Source: Paenibacillus sp. HB172176
GTDB lineage: Bacteria > Bacillota > Bacilli > Paenibacillales > Paenibacillaceae
Assembly: GCF_011947265.1 (NCBI RefSeq)
Contig: NZ_JAATHD010000015.1
Coordinates: 1 to 64,000, forward strand
Length of the DNA: 64,000 nt
Direction: 5' to 3'
Positions 54,112 through 62,876 of this stretch are shown in pieces. Within the stretch, counting starts at the first letter, position 1; each line of letters starts with the position of its first letter. The notes beneath the pieces are model-generated. The model did not search any database. It saw nothing but the letters and a program-made list of their open reading frames with translations, and was not told the origin of the DNA. A program made the position numbers and the translations under genes.

Positions 54112-55194
54112 ATGAAGATAGCCACGATCGTCGGCGCCAGACCTCAATTCATCAAAGCTGCGCCGCTCAGCAAGACTCTGAGAGAGAAGCATCGCGAAAT
54201 TCTTATTCATACCGGCCAGCATTATGATCGCGGCATGTCCGATGTCTTCTTCCAGCAGCTCGGACTGCCCCTCCCCGACTTCCAGCTCGCCGCAGGCTCT
54301 GCGACCCACGGTCGACAGACGGCCAGAATGCTCGAAGGCATAGAAGAGATTCTGCTTCAGGCGAAGCCGGATATCGTTCTCGTCTACGGCGACACGAATT
54401 CCACCGTGGCGGGAAGTCTCGCGGCCTCGAAGCTTCATATTCCGATTGCCCATGTCGAATCCGGTCTGCGAAGCTATAATCGAGCCATGCCGGAGGAGAT
54501 CAACCGCGTCGTGACCGACCATCTCTCCTCGCTCTTATTCTGTCCTACAGACCAAGCCCTTCGCCAATTGAAGGCCGAGGGCATCGAGCAAGGCGTCCAT
54601 CTCGTCGGCGATATCATGGTTGACGGCGTACAGGCAAACCTTGGCATCGCTCTGAAGCAATCCAGCATTCTGGAGACTATGCAGCTTGCCCCGAGAAGCT
54701 ACTGCGTCGCCACGATTCATCGGGCGGAGAATACGGACTCTCCTCATGCGATGGAGCAAATTCTAAAAGGATTGTCGAGCCTTGGCGATACTGTCATCCT
54801 GCCTCTTCATCCACGAACCGCTTCCTGCCTTGAGAAATGGAAGCTGACGGCGCAGCTTGGGCGAAAAGGCTTCATCCGGGTTTGCGATCCGCTGCCGTAT
54901 CTGGATATGCTGCGTCTATGCCATCATGCCAAGGCTATTATTACGGATTCAGGCGGACTGCAGAAGGAGGCTTACTTGCTTGGCGTGCCATGCCTGACCA
55001 TTCGCAAAGAAACAGAGTGGGTGGAAACCATTGACGCGGGCTGGAACCGACTCCTGCCCGCAGAAAGCTTAGCCATACAGGATGCGTACGCTGCTCTCTC
55101 GCGGCCGGCTGCAGCTCCAAGCCTGTACGGAGACGGCAATACCGCCAGCAGAATTCGGAAGCTTATCGAGGCATACATGCTCACGATGCAATGA
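54112..55194 (+). CDS. UDP-N-acetylglucosamine 2-epimerase type enzyme (WbpI/WecB-like)
   Basis: 360 residues, non-hydrolysing epimerase. VGARPQFIKAAPL at the N-terminus, HTGQHYD, VYGDTNSTVAGSL, HVESGLRSYN, and the TDSGGLQKEA motif with LTIRKETEWVETI. In this cluster it most likely epimerises UDP-GlcNAc3NAcA to the manno form, as WbpI does; a WecB role on UDP-GlcNAc is the alternative. AAAGGAG before the ATG. Confidence 0.92.
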   Translation: MKIATIVGARPQFIKAAPLSKTLREKHREILIHTGQHYDRGMSDVFFQQLGLPLPDFQLAAGSATHGRQTARMLEGIEEILLQAKPDIVLVYGDTNSTVAGSLAASKLHIPIAHVESGLRSYNRAMPEEINRVVTDHLSSLLFCPTDQALRQLKAEGIEQGVHLVGDIMVDGVQANLGIALKQSSILETMQLAPRSYCVATIHRAENTDSPHAMEQILKGLSSLGDTVILPLHPRTASCLEKWKLTAQLGRKGFIRVCDPLPYLDMLRLCHHAKAIITDSGGLQKEAYLLGVPCLTIRKETEWVETIDAGWNRLLPAESLAIQDAYAALSRPAAAPSLYGDGNTASRIRKLIEAYMLTMQ

Positions 55195-55209
55195 ACCCAG
55201 GGGACAGCA

Positions 55210-55246
55210 AAGCGGCATGATCGCTCAACCGAGCGAGATGCCGCTT
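55210..55246. terminator. Hairpin between the epimerase and GT4 genes
   Basis: Arms AAGCGGCAT / ATGCCGCTT (55210-55218, 55238-55246) with an inner TCGCTC/GAGCGA stem, between converging genes. T run weak. Confidence 0.6.
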
Positions 55247-55303
55247 GTTGCGGGACGTTCAGCTAACTGCGCCTGACAGTCCGCGTATGTCCGCTGCGAG
55301 AAC

Positions 55304-56506
55304 TTAGAGCTTGGCATAAATCTCCTTCAGCTTCGCCTCCATTCTCTCCCATCCGTACTTCTCGTTCATCGCGCGAACGGCATTTGCTCCCATCTGCTCG
55401 AGCAGCGGGCGGTTGCCGCTTAATTGAAGCAGTTGCTCCGCATATTGAGCGGCTGAGTCCTTGCCTTCCTCGAGCACGATCCCGCATTCGCGAGAGAGAA
55501 CAATATCACTCATCTCTCTTGCGCCGTTCACGATGATCGGAATGCCGTTGTTCATCATGCTGAAAAATTTGTTTGGAAGCGCAAACTTCCTGTTCGGCGC
55601 CCTCAGATCGTAATAAATATATCCGATATCCACTTCTCTCCATTGATTGTGAAGCTGCTCGTAATCGACCCATTGACAACTGACGCGTCCATCCCGGCGT
55701 AGCCAATTCTCCATTCTCTTCTGGGCCATGGATGCAGGCATTTTCAATTGACCGAAGATTTTGAATCGAACCTCCACGCCCGCTTCCGTCAAAGCGTTCA
55801 CGATCGATTGAATGCGTCTTGGATCTCCCTTGTCAAGCGTCAGCATGCCCTCGTATGCGATCGTGAATCGCTGCGGATTACGGGAAGCATCTCTTTCCGC
55901 GTGAGACCTTCTGTCCGCCCCTTTCGGAGAATTATAGATAATAGAAATCGGAATCGAGGGATGCCGCTTCTCATATATGGCAGCGATACTGTCCGATACA
56001 GTAATGAGATGATCCGCTTCAAGCATCAGCTCGCGCATCAGCGGCGCGTCCACTTCAAGCTCATGGGCGTCGTACACAATGCTTACACGCTTGCCCAATT
56101 GCTGGAACAATCGCTTTAGTTGAACCGCTTCGAACAGCAAATCGGGTTCATGCACATGATAGACATCCGCATCCGTGAAGAGCGCTCTTCGAAGCAGGCC
56201 GTCGAAGCCGTAGAGCGGCTGCCTCTGCTGCGTCACCCGAAGCATTGTCTTCTGCACATTGGCGATTTGATACGCGTTCGGCTGTCTTGCAGGATAGCTT
56301 GCGAAGCTGACTCCGTCCAGCTCGAAGGCGGATCCGCCGAAGCCGGCTGCTTGAACCGGCTTCTTGTTAATGTTCAGCAGTTGGCCGTTATAGCGAGGCG
56401 CCATCACGACAACCTGATGCCCCAAAGCGGCAAGGGATTTCGCTTGTCGCTGGAATACGCGAACATCAAGGAACGAATGCTTGCGGATAAGCATGCAAAT
56501 TTTCAT
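55304..56506 (-). CDS. GT4-type glycosyltransferase
   Basis: 400 residues, GT-B fold. ICMLIRKHSFLDVRVFQRQAK at the N-terminus, VYDAHELEVDA near 145, and in the C-terminal half YEGMLTLDKGD and LPNKFFSMMNNGIPIIV; the nucleotide-binding Glu motif is less clear. AGGAGGTG before the ATG, 31 bases after the dehydrogenase gene. Adds a sugar to the surface polymer; acceptor unknown. Confidence 0.87.
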   Translation of the reverse strand: MKICMLIRKHSFLDVRVFQRQAKSLAALGHQVVVMAPRYNGQLLNINKKPVQAAGFGGSAFELDGVSFASYPARQPNAYQIANVQKTMLRVTQQRQPLYGFDGLLRRALFTDADVYHVHEPDLLFEAVQLKRLFQQLGKRVSIVYDAHELEVDAPLMRELMLEADHLITVSDSIAAIYEKRHPSIPISIIYNSPKGADRRSHAERDASRNPQRFTIAYEGMLTLDKGDPRRIQSIVNALTEAGVEVRFKIFGQLKMPASMAQKRMENWLRRDGRVSCQWVDYEQLHNQWREVDIGYIYYDLRAPNRKFALPNKFFSMMNNGIPIIVNGAREMSDIVLSRECGIVLEEGKDSAAQYAEQLLQLSGNRPLLEQMGANAVRAMNEKYGWERMEAKLKEIYAKL

Positions 56507-56537
56507 TTCAACACCTCCTGCAGCCTATAGCTCCGGC

Positions 56538-57863
56538 TCATTTCTTCCCATGACTGTTCGCCGCTCCAAGTCGAATGACTTTGGCATTCCCATTCTTGCC
56601 TTTCGTTACATTGCGAGAATCGTAGATAATCGAGGCATGCTGAAGAAGCATGTCAAGGGGCATAGCGCTGTGATTTGTCGCGATAACAACGACATCCATC
56701 CCGCGAAGCATCTGCTCGGAAAGCTCCGAGTGAGTTAAAGTCGCGTCCCTAAGTGCAAGCTTCGGAATATACGGATCATGATAATAGACATTCACGCCTT
56801 CGAGTCTCAGAAGCTCGATCAAATCGATTGACGCTGATTCCCGATAATCGGCGATGTCCGGCTTGTAGGCTGCCCCGTAGACCAGAATATTGGCGCCGGC
56901 CATCTCTTTTGGCGAAATCGCGGCCTTCAGCTGCTGCACGATATACATGGGCATTCTATGATTCACCGCGCTCGACATACCGATGAATTCCGAACTCATA
57001 TCGAATTGCTTGATTTTCCATTGCAAATAGGACGGATCCACCGGAATGCAGTGTCCTCCGATGCCGGGGCCGGGGTAGAACGCTTTGAATCCGAACGGTT
57101 TCGTGTTCGCGGCTTCGATGACCTCCCATAGATCAAGTTCGAGTTTATCGCATATGACGGCAAGCTCGTTGACGAAGGATATATTGACGAGCCGATAAGC
57201 GTTTTCCAAAATTTTGGCCATCTCTGCCGCATCGGTAGTCGTGACGGGATGAATCTCGGGGAACACCTCGCAGTACAGCTCTGTCACCCGTTCAAGACAG
57301 ACTGGAGTCGCTCCGCTTACGATCTTGGGAATACGCTCTAACGGAAACTGCTTATTGCCGGGATCCACTCGTTCTGGCGAATAGGCGACATGGATGTCTC
57401 GGCCCGCTTTCAGTCCCGACCTCTCCAGGAGCGGCTGCAGCACCTCTCGCGTCGTTCCTGGATAAGTAGAGCTCTCCAGCACAATGAGCTGTCCCGGCTT
57501 GACGAGATCGCCGATTTGCGCGGCGACTTCGGTCAGATAGCTCAAATCGGGCGTACCGTATGCGGTAAGCGGAGTAGGCACGCAAATAATAACGGCTTCA
57601 GCCGCTTGAATGGCGCTATGCTGGCTCGTTGGAAGAAAGCGCAGCGTCTGCAGAGCCGCTTTCACCTCTTCATGTCCAATTTCATGAATATAGCTGCGCC
57701 CTTTGTGAAGCTCGTCGATTTTGCCCGCGTTCGGATCAATGCCGATAACCCGGAAGCCCTTCCTCACGAACAGAAGCGCAAGAGGCAAGCCCACATAGCC
57801 TAAGCCCAGAATGGCCACAATACGCTCGTTTGATTCACTTTCCAGAAATTGCTGCATGTTCAT
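56538..57863 (-). CDS. UDP-sugar 6-dehydrogenase (WbpA/WecC-like)
   Basis: 441 residues. NAD-binding ILGLGYVGLPLALLF, VPTPLTAYGTPDLSYL, the catalytic Cys in GPGIGGHCIPVDPSYLQWK, and YGAAYKPDIADYRESAS in the C-terminal domain. These mark the UDP-N-acetylhexosamine dehydrogenase branch. Here it would make UDP-GlcNAcA, the first step of the diacetamido-mannuronic acid route. First of a two-gene minus-strand unit. Confidence 0.93.
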   Translation of the reverse strand: MNMQQFLESESNERIVAILGLGYVGLPLALLFVRKGFRVIGIDPNAGKIDELHKGRSYIHEIGHEEVKAALQTLRFLPTSQHSAIQAAEAVIICVPTPLTAYGTPDLSYLTEVAAQIGDLVKPGQLIVLESSTYPGTTREVLQPLLERSGLKAGRDIHVAYSPERVDPGNKQFPLERIPKIVSGATPVCLERVTELYCEVFPEIHPVTTTDAAEMAKILENAYRLVNISFVNELAVICDKLELDLWEVIEAANTKPFGFKAFYPGPGIGGHCIPVDPSYLQWKIKQFDMSSEFIGMSSAVNHRMPMYIVQQLKAAISPKEMAGANILVYGAAYKPDIADYRESASIDLIELLRLEGVNVYYHDPYIPKLALRDATLTHSELSEQMLRGMDVVVIATNHSAMPLDMLLQHASIIYDSRNVTKGKNGNAKVIRLGAANSHGKK

Positions 57864-57997
57864 GATGGTTTCTCTCGCCTACTTTCCAGCTTTATAAGAA
57901 AAAACAGCTAGAATACTATATGACGAGTCGTCTCGCGTGGAATGGACGAATATGCCGGAAGCGTCAGCAAACGGCTATTGTCTCCAATCAAGCATGA

Positions 57998-58030
57998 AAG
58001 GCCGGCCAAGCTCATCGCTTGTCCGGCCTT
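57998..58030. terminator. Terminator after the YhcN-like gene
   Basis: Long stem AAGGCCGG..CAAG / CTTG..CCGGCCTT (57998-58030), 19 bases after the stop of the minus-strand lipoprotein gene. Confidence 0.65.
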
Positions 58031-58048
58031 CCTTTGAAGGTATAAAGC

Positions 58049-58732
58049 TTATTCTAGCATTCTGCCGCCCATTCTTCTGGCGTTGCCCTGAATAATATTG
58101 TTGGTGTCATTCCGTACCTTGCCTTCGTCTCCGTCCGCAACTGCGGGGAATAATCGTTCCGCCATCGCGTTGAATTCGGCCAAATAATTTTGGATATCCG
58201 CTCCGCGATGCATCTCCGTGGAATAAGCATGAAGCCTGGTTACGAATTCGGGACTTGCGGATATATACACATGTTCCACAGACGGCTTCGCGTCCTTGAC
58301 TTTCGCTTCGATTTGACTGCGAAGCTCCGTCGTCAATTTGTTATATCCCGTCGACAGTCCTCTCATGCGTCCGATATCCGATCGCGCTATGCCGTTCGAG
58401 TGCGGCTTGAGCCCCGTATCCTCGAGCGACACGGCCACATACGCATTGCGATCCGACAACATCACATATGCGGTTTTGATCGCGTCGATTGCCGCAACTG
58501 CATCCCCCGCATCAATGCTCATCTTGATCGTCGCGCTTTTATGGGAGCCTCGCCAATTATTGCTTTCGATTCTGTCAACGCCGTTCACATTCGTTTCATG
58601 CAACGAGCTGTCCGCCATTTGATTCAAGCTTGAATTATGTTTGACTTTGTCTTTGTCATTATTCATTGCACAGCCGCCCGCTATGGAACCGGCAATCAAA
58701 CCGGCGGCGGCAAGCAGTATCCATTGTCGCAT
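58049..58732 (-). CDS. YhcN/YlaJ-family sporulation lipoprotein
   Basis: 227 residues. A lipoprotein signal ends in IAGGCAMN (Cys21). The YhcN/YlaJ domain follows (VDRIESNN near 52, AYVAVSLEDTG near 97-107, VEHVYISASPEFVTRLHAY near 150). Members are made in the forespore and sit in the spore membrane, and affect outgrowth. GGGAGG before the ATG. Single gene. Confidence 0.85.
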   Translation of the reverse strand: MRQWILLAAAGLIAGSIAGGCAMNNDKDKVKHNSSLNQMADSSLHETNVNGVDRIESNNWRGSHKSATIKMSIDAGDAVAAIDAIKTAYVMLSDRNAYVAVSLEDTGLKPHSNGIARSDIGRMRGLSTGYNKLTTELRSQIEAKVKDAKPSVEHVYISASPEFVTRLHAYSTEMHRGADIQNYLAEFNAMAERLFPAVADGDEGKVRNDTNNIIQGNARRMGGRMLE

Positions 58733-58815
58733 AAACCAACCTCCCGATCTTGCTAATCAAAGTTGTACGCCATGGCAATAGTGTTCGTAACAATGCGCAA
58801 TGGTATGCGCGGCAA

Positions 58816-58844
58816 TTGACAAATTCAAATCGCTGCATTATATT
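58816..58844 (+). promoter_or_regulatory. SigA promoter of fabH
   Basis: TTGACA (58816-58821), 17-base spacer, TATATT (58839-58844). The expected transcription start is near 58851. Confidence 0.85.
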
Positions 58845-58855
58845 AGCATTAGGTA

Positions 58856-58872
58856 TTAGTACTTGGTACTAA
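58856..58872 (+). promoter_or_regulatory. FapR operator
   Basis: TTAGTACTTGGTACTAA is a 17-base inverted repeat (TTAGTAC/GTACTAA) that fits the FapR box. It covers about +6 to +22 of the fabH promoter, so FapR would block early elongation or binding. Malonyl-CoA releases FapR in Bacillus. Confidence 0.85.
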
Positions 58873-58905
58873 TTTTGAATAATACAACAGGAAGGTTGTG
58901 CTGCC

Positions 58906-59889
58906 ATGCAGTCTCAAGCGAGAATTACCGCAATCGGCTCCTATGTGCCCCAGCGAGTCTTGACCAATGCCCATCTCGAGAAGCTTGTCGACACCAGCGA
59001 TGAATGGATAATGACGCGCACGGGCATTGCCGAGAGGCGCATTGCCGGGGACAACGAATTCACAAGCGATTTGATTCGGCATGCCGTCGAAGACATGGTC
59101 GAGCGTTATGACGTCGACCTGCAGGATGTGGATTATATTATCGTCGCAACCTCGACTCCGGATACGATCTTCCCGAGCATGGCGGCTGGCGTGCAGGCGC
59201 AATTCGGAATTCCATCATGCGGCGCCGTGGATATTCAAGCGGCTTGCGCCGGCTTTGCGGCGGGTCTGCAGCTTGCCAACGGCTTGTTATTGTCCGGCTC
59301 CCATAAGAAAATAGTGGTAATAGGCGCCGATGCCTTGTCTAAAATAACGGATTACAGCGACCGTACGACCTGCATTCTATTCGGAGACGGCGCGGGCGCG
59401 GTGCTGCTCGAGACGATTTCTGACGAGAAGGGCGATTTAATGGCCGCTTATTCCCAAACTGATGGGAAAGGCGGGAATCATCTCTATTTGAACAATATCG
59501 GTACTTCCATCTTGGGGCAAGAGGTTAACGGCAGCGATTATCTCGTTCAGAACGGGAAGGAAGTGTTCCGCTGGGCTTTGTCCGAAGTGTCGGAAGGCGT
59601 ACGCAAGCTTTTGCTCCGAGGCGGTCTTGATCCTGAGCATATCGATTGGTTCCTCCCGCACAGCGCGAACAGACGTATTATCGATGCGATATGCGAGAGA
59701 ACCGGAATCAGTCAAGAGCAAGTGCTGACCACGATCAGGACGAACGGCAACACATCTGCCGCTTCGATTCCGCTGTCTCTTCACGAGGGGGTCAAGGATC
59801 ATCGCGTTGCTGCCGGGCAAACGCTGCTCCTCTACGGCTTCGGCGGAGGCTTGACTCAAGCTGGCGTTATTCTAAGGTGGTCTCTTTGA
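58906..59889 (+). CDS. fabH: 3-oxoacyl-ACP synthase III
   Basis: 327 residues. Starts fatty acid chains by joining acyl-CoA to malonyl-ACP. Triad: Cys114 in DIQAACAGF, His252 in LPHSANRR, Asn282 in NGNTSAAS. Full length. GGAAGG before the ATG. It stands alone, without fabF, in a single-gene unit with its own FapR box and terminator. A branched primer preference would be expected in this group. Confidence 0.96.
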   Translation: MQSQARITAIGSYVPQRVLTNAHLEKLVDTSDEWIMTRTGIAERRIAGDNEFTSDLIRHAVEDMVERYDVDLQDVDYIIVATSTPDTIFPSMAAGVQAQFGIPSCGAVDIQAACAGFAAGLQLANGLLLSGSHKKIVVIGADALSKITDYSDRTTCILFGDGAGAVLLETISDEKGDLMAAYSQTDGKGGNHLYLNNIGTSILGQEVNGSDYLVQNGKEVFRWALSEVSEGVRKLLLRGGLDPEHIDWFLPHSANRRIIDAICERTGISQEQVLTTIRTNGNTSAASIPLSLHEGVKDHRVAAGQTLLLYGFGGGLTQAGVILRWSL

Positions 59890-59892
59890 GAT

Positions 59893-59938
59893 AAAAGGCT
59901 GTCCCTTGTCATTTATGACTTTTGGGACAGCCCCTTTT
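59893..59938. terminator. Terminator after fabH
   Basis: AAGGCTGTCCC / GGGACAGCC stem (59895-59932) followed by CCTTTTC; the opposite strand also carries TTTT. Lies between converging genes. Confidence 0.8.
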
Positions 59939-59946
59939 CATTTTCG

Positions 59947-60678
59947 TTATTTGATCGGCAGGGATGAGATGATTTGGGCGCCAATGCCGAAATCAATCGC
60001 CGCTTTCCCTGTTCGCTTCGCGATTTCATGCGCCAGGATGACGGCATTGACTCCGCAGGAAACGAGAGCGATATCGAATTTATCCTGATTCTGCTCCACG
60101 CTCTCCAATGTTTCATCCATCATCTCGTAACGCTCGAATTTCAGAATAAGCGGCACTTCCAGATCATAGGGAGGCCTGATGAGCCTCTGCCTCATGCTGC
60201 CTGACCATCGGGAGATGAGCAGCACGCGGCTTCCCTGCTCCTTGAGCATCTCCCAGAAGGGCTTATGATAGATGAGCTCGCGGTTTACAATCGCGTTGCA
60301 AAGCTCCTTCGGCTGAAGCTGGAAATAGTCGAATATCCGATTGGTCAGCACCCTTTTATGATTCGGATGAGCTCTGATTACCTTATCGTTCTGGGCAAGG
60401 ACGCCGACAATACTCGCTTCGGCAATTGCCGTCACTATGCGGTCGCGCAGCTCAATATTCGGAAGCTTGACTCCTTTCCGCCCCTTATTGGCTTCCTTCA
60501 CCCAAAGCGTGTCGAGTGTCTGCTCCATCGTATAGACCGATTCTTGCGACAATACGAAATTTTCTCCATCTCCGATTCGTACCAGAGAGAACGGCGAATT
60601 CGAGGCCAGCGCATTTCTCACCCTGGAGACCACTCCATCCTTGTCCAGCAAATCTTCATTGGGAATATGGGCGATCAT
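59947..60678 (-). CDS. GT-D fold glycosyltransferase (DUF1792-like)
   Basis: 243 residues. FSLVRIGDGE near 30-40 is the R-x-GDGE nucleotide-sugar and metal motif of GT-D enzymes. VLLISRWSGSMR lies mid-protein, with a second-half FDIALVSCGVNAVILAHEIAKR, AIDFG region. ATG 60678 has GGAGGTG 9 bases upstream; a GTG three codons earlier touches it. GT-D enzymes extend glycans on surface proteins; it likely belongs functionally with the surface-glycan genes at 49-58 kb. Confidence 0.87.
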   Translation of the reverse strand: MIAHIPNEDLLDKDGVVSRVRNALASNSPFSLVRIGDGENFVLSQESVYTMEQTLDTLWVKEANKGRKGVKLPNIELRDRIVTAIAEASIVGVLAQNDKVIRAHPNHKRVLTNRIFDYFQLQPKELCNAIVNRELIYHKPFWEMLKEQGSRVLLISRWSGSMRQRLIRPPYDLEVPLILKFERYEMMDETLESVEQNQDKFDIALVSCGVNAVILAHEIAKRTGKAAIDFGIGAQIISSLPIK

Positions 60679-60769
60679 ATTCTTCACACCTCCGCGGGTT
60701 CAGATCCTTCTCACTAGATCAGTATATGAAGGTTTCGCGCAGAGGCTTGGGGTTTTTCCCTATTTTTCC

Positions 60770-62542
60770 CTATGACGTATAGATCGAACCTCCCGATTTT
60801 TTGAAGAGCTCCGCCTTTTCTTTCATTCCGGCTTCAATGGCTTCAACGGAATTCAGATTATTCTTCTCCGCATATTCGCGAATATCCTGAGTAATTCTCA
60901 TACTGCAAAATTTTGGACCGCACATGGAGCAGAAATGCGCCGATTTCGCCGCTTCGGCAGGAAGCGTCTCGTCATGATAGGCTATCGCCCGCTGGGGATC
61001 GAGCGATAAATGGAATTGGTCCTTCCATCGGAAATCGAATCTCGCCTTCGACAATGCGTCATCTCTCTGCTTCGCGCGGGGATGCCCCTTGGCCAGATCA
61101 GCCGCATGCGCGGCAATCTTGTATGCAATCACGCCTTCCTTCACATCATCTTTATTCGGCAGTCCCAGATGCTCCTTCGGCGTCACATAACACAGCATAG
61201 CCGTGCCGAACCAGCCGATCATCGCCGCTCCAATCGCCGAAGTGATATGATCATAGCCGGGGGCAATATCGGTTGTGAGCGGTCCAAGCGTGTAGAAAGG
61301 CGCTCCTCCGCACGCCTCGATCTGCCGATCCATATTTTCCTTGATCAGATGCATCGGCACATGCCCGGGCCCTTCGATCATCACTTGAACATCATGCTTC
61401 CACGCTATGCGGGTAAGCTCTCCGAGCGTTTCCAGCTCCGCGAACTGCGCTTCGTCGTTGGCGTCCGCGATAGAGCCGGGTCTTAAGCCGTCGCCCAATG
61501 AGATCGCCACATCATATTGCTTCATGATCGAGCAGATCTCTTCAAAATGCGTATAAAGAAAATTTTCCCGATGATGCGCAAGGCACCATGCCGCCATTAT
61601 CGCCCCGCCTCTCGACACGATGCCGGTCATCCTCGCCGCGGTCAACGGAATATAACGAAGCAGGACTCCGGCATGAATCGTGAAATAATCGACGCCTTGC
61701 TCCGCCTGCTCGATCAAGGTGTCGCGGAACACCTCCCAGCTCAGCTCCTCCGCATTGCCGTTGACCTTCTCCAACGCCTGATAGATGGGAACCGTTCCGA
61801 TGGGAACAGGAGAATTCCGAACAATCCATTCCCGCGTCGTATGGATATTCCTTCCCGTGGACAAGTCCATGATGGTATCGGCTCCCCATCTTGTCGCCCA
61901 TACCATCTTCTCCACCTCCTCGTCGACGGAGGAAGCCACGGCCGAATTCCCGATATTGGCATTGATCTTCACATGGAAGGCGCTGCCGATAATCATCGGC
62001 TCGCTTTCGGGGTGATTGATATTCGACGGTATAATTGCCCGCCCCGACGCAACCTCCCCCATGACAAAAGCCTCGCTCAGGCCTTCGCGAATGGCGATAA
62101 AGGCCATCTCCGGCGTTATGATTCCTCTTCGCGCGTAATGCAGCTGCGTAACATTGCGGCCCTCTTTCGCTCGCAGCGGTTCATCCCCGTCGACCGGAAA
62201 TTTCTCGACGCCGAGTCTTGCCGCATTCTCCATCGATGAGAAGCCGTTATCCTCCGGCCTGATCGATCTGCCCGCATAAGCCTCCACATCGCCTCGCTCC
62301 CTGATCCACGCTTCCCGAAGCTTCGGCAAGCCTTCGCGAATATTGATATTGACCGACGCCTCCTCATCCGTATACAAACCGCTTGTATCATACAATCTGA
62401 TCGGCGGATTCTCGCATTCCTCCCCACTGTTTGACTTCGTTGGAGACAGCGCGATCTCTCTCATTGGAACGCGAATTTTCCGTTCATCATCCTCTACATA
62501 CACCTTCCTGCTGCCCGGCAGCCCGTTCGTCCATGTCGACAT
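60770..62542 (-). CDS. thiC: Phosphomethylpyrimidine synthase ThiC
   Basis: 590 residues, the common length. Radical-SAM enzyme turning AIR into HMP phosphate for thiamine. The [4Fe-4S] Cys set CSMCGPKFC is near the C-terminus; PMHLIKENMDRQIEACGGAPFYTLGPL and GDGLRPGSIADANDEAQ mark the barrel. ATG 62542 (or GTG 62545) follows GGGAGG. The frame runs open upstream to 62707 through the leader, but that is not coding. No other thi genes are nearby. Confidence 0.96.
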   Translation of the reverse strand: MSTWTNGLPGSRKVYVEDDERKIRVPMREIALSPTKSNSGEECENPPIRLYDTSGLYTDEEASVNINIREGLPKLREAWIRERGDVEAYAGRSIRPEDNGFSSMENAARLGVEKFPVDGDEPLRAKEGRNVTQLHYARRGIITPEMAFIAIREGLSEAFVMGEVASGRAIIPSNINHPESEPMIIGSAFHVKINANIGNSAVASSVDEEVEKMVWATRWGADTIMDLSTGRNIHTTREWIVRNSPVPIGTVPIYQALEKVNGNAEELSWEVFRDTLIEQAEQGVDYFTIHAGVLLRYIPLTAARMTGIVSRGGAIMAAWCLAHHRENFLYTHFEEICSIMKQYDVAISLGDGLRPGSIADANDEAQFAELETLGELTRIAWKHDVQVMIEGPGHVPMHLIKENMDRQIEACGGAPFYTLGPLTTDIAPGYDHITSAIGAAMIGWFGTAMLCYVTPKEHLGLPNKDDVKEGVIAYKIAAHAADLAKGHPRAKQRDDALSKARFDFRWKDQFHLSLDPQRAIAYHDETLPAEAAKSAHFCSMCGPKFCSMRITQDIREYAEKNNLNSVEAIEAGMKEKAELFKKSGGSIYTS

Positions 62543-62545
62543 CAC

Positions 62546-62587
62546 AAAAAAACCTCCCGTTTGGAATAATGGAATTCCATCTGGAGG
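62546..62587 (-). promoter_or_regulatory. thiC riboswitch expression platform (terminator / SD sequestor)
   Basis: On the minus strand CCTCC (62583-62587) pairs with GGAGG within 62553-62558, around an inner TGGAAT / ATTCCA stem, and is followed by seven T (62546-62552). The GGGAGG arm is the ribosome site of thiC. The hairpin could therefore end transcription and also hide the ribosome site. Confidence 0.65.
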
Positions 62588-62712
62588 CATACGCAGTTCA
62601 ATATGAAAAGCAAAGGACATTCGGCGTCCATGCAGCAAAATAATGTCGCAGATCGCTGGAGTCGGAGCGCCAAAAATAACGGCGAATACAATCGCTGTTC
62701 GTTTCATTTGTC

Positions 62713-62798
62713 CCGCTTTCCTACGCTGGCATGACCCAGATCAGGTTCAAAGGGACCAAAGCGATTGCTTTATCTCAGCCTTACGGCGCCCCTAGCGG
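62713..62798 (-). promoter_or_regulatory. TPP riboswitch (THI element)
   Basis: Minus strand carries GGGG...AAGGCTGAGATAAAG and the hallmark GAACCTGATCTGGGTCATGCCAGCGTAGGAAA, closed by CCGCT/AGCGG. It lies about 170 bases before thiC and would shut it off when thiamine pyrophosphate is high. Confidence 0.95.
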
Positions 62799-62876
62799 AT
62801 TTCCTAGATAGACTATAACGCGATTGCCCGGAGTCTGTCAACAAATGACATTCGATTTTACAGGAAAGGCCGCATT

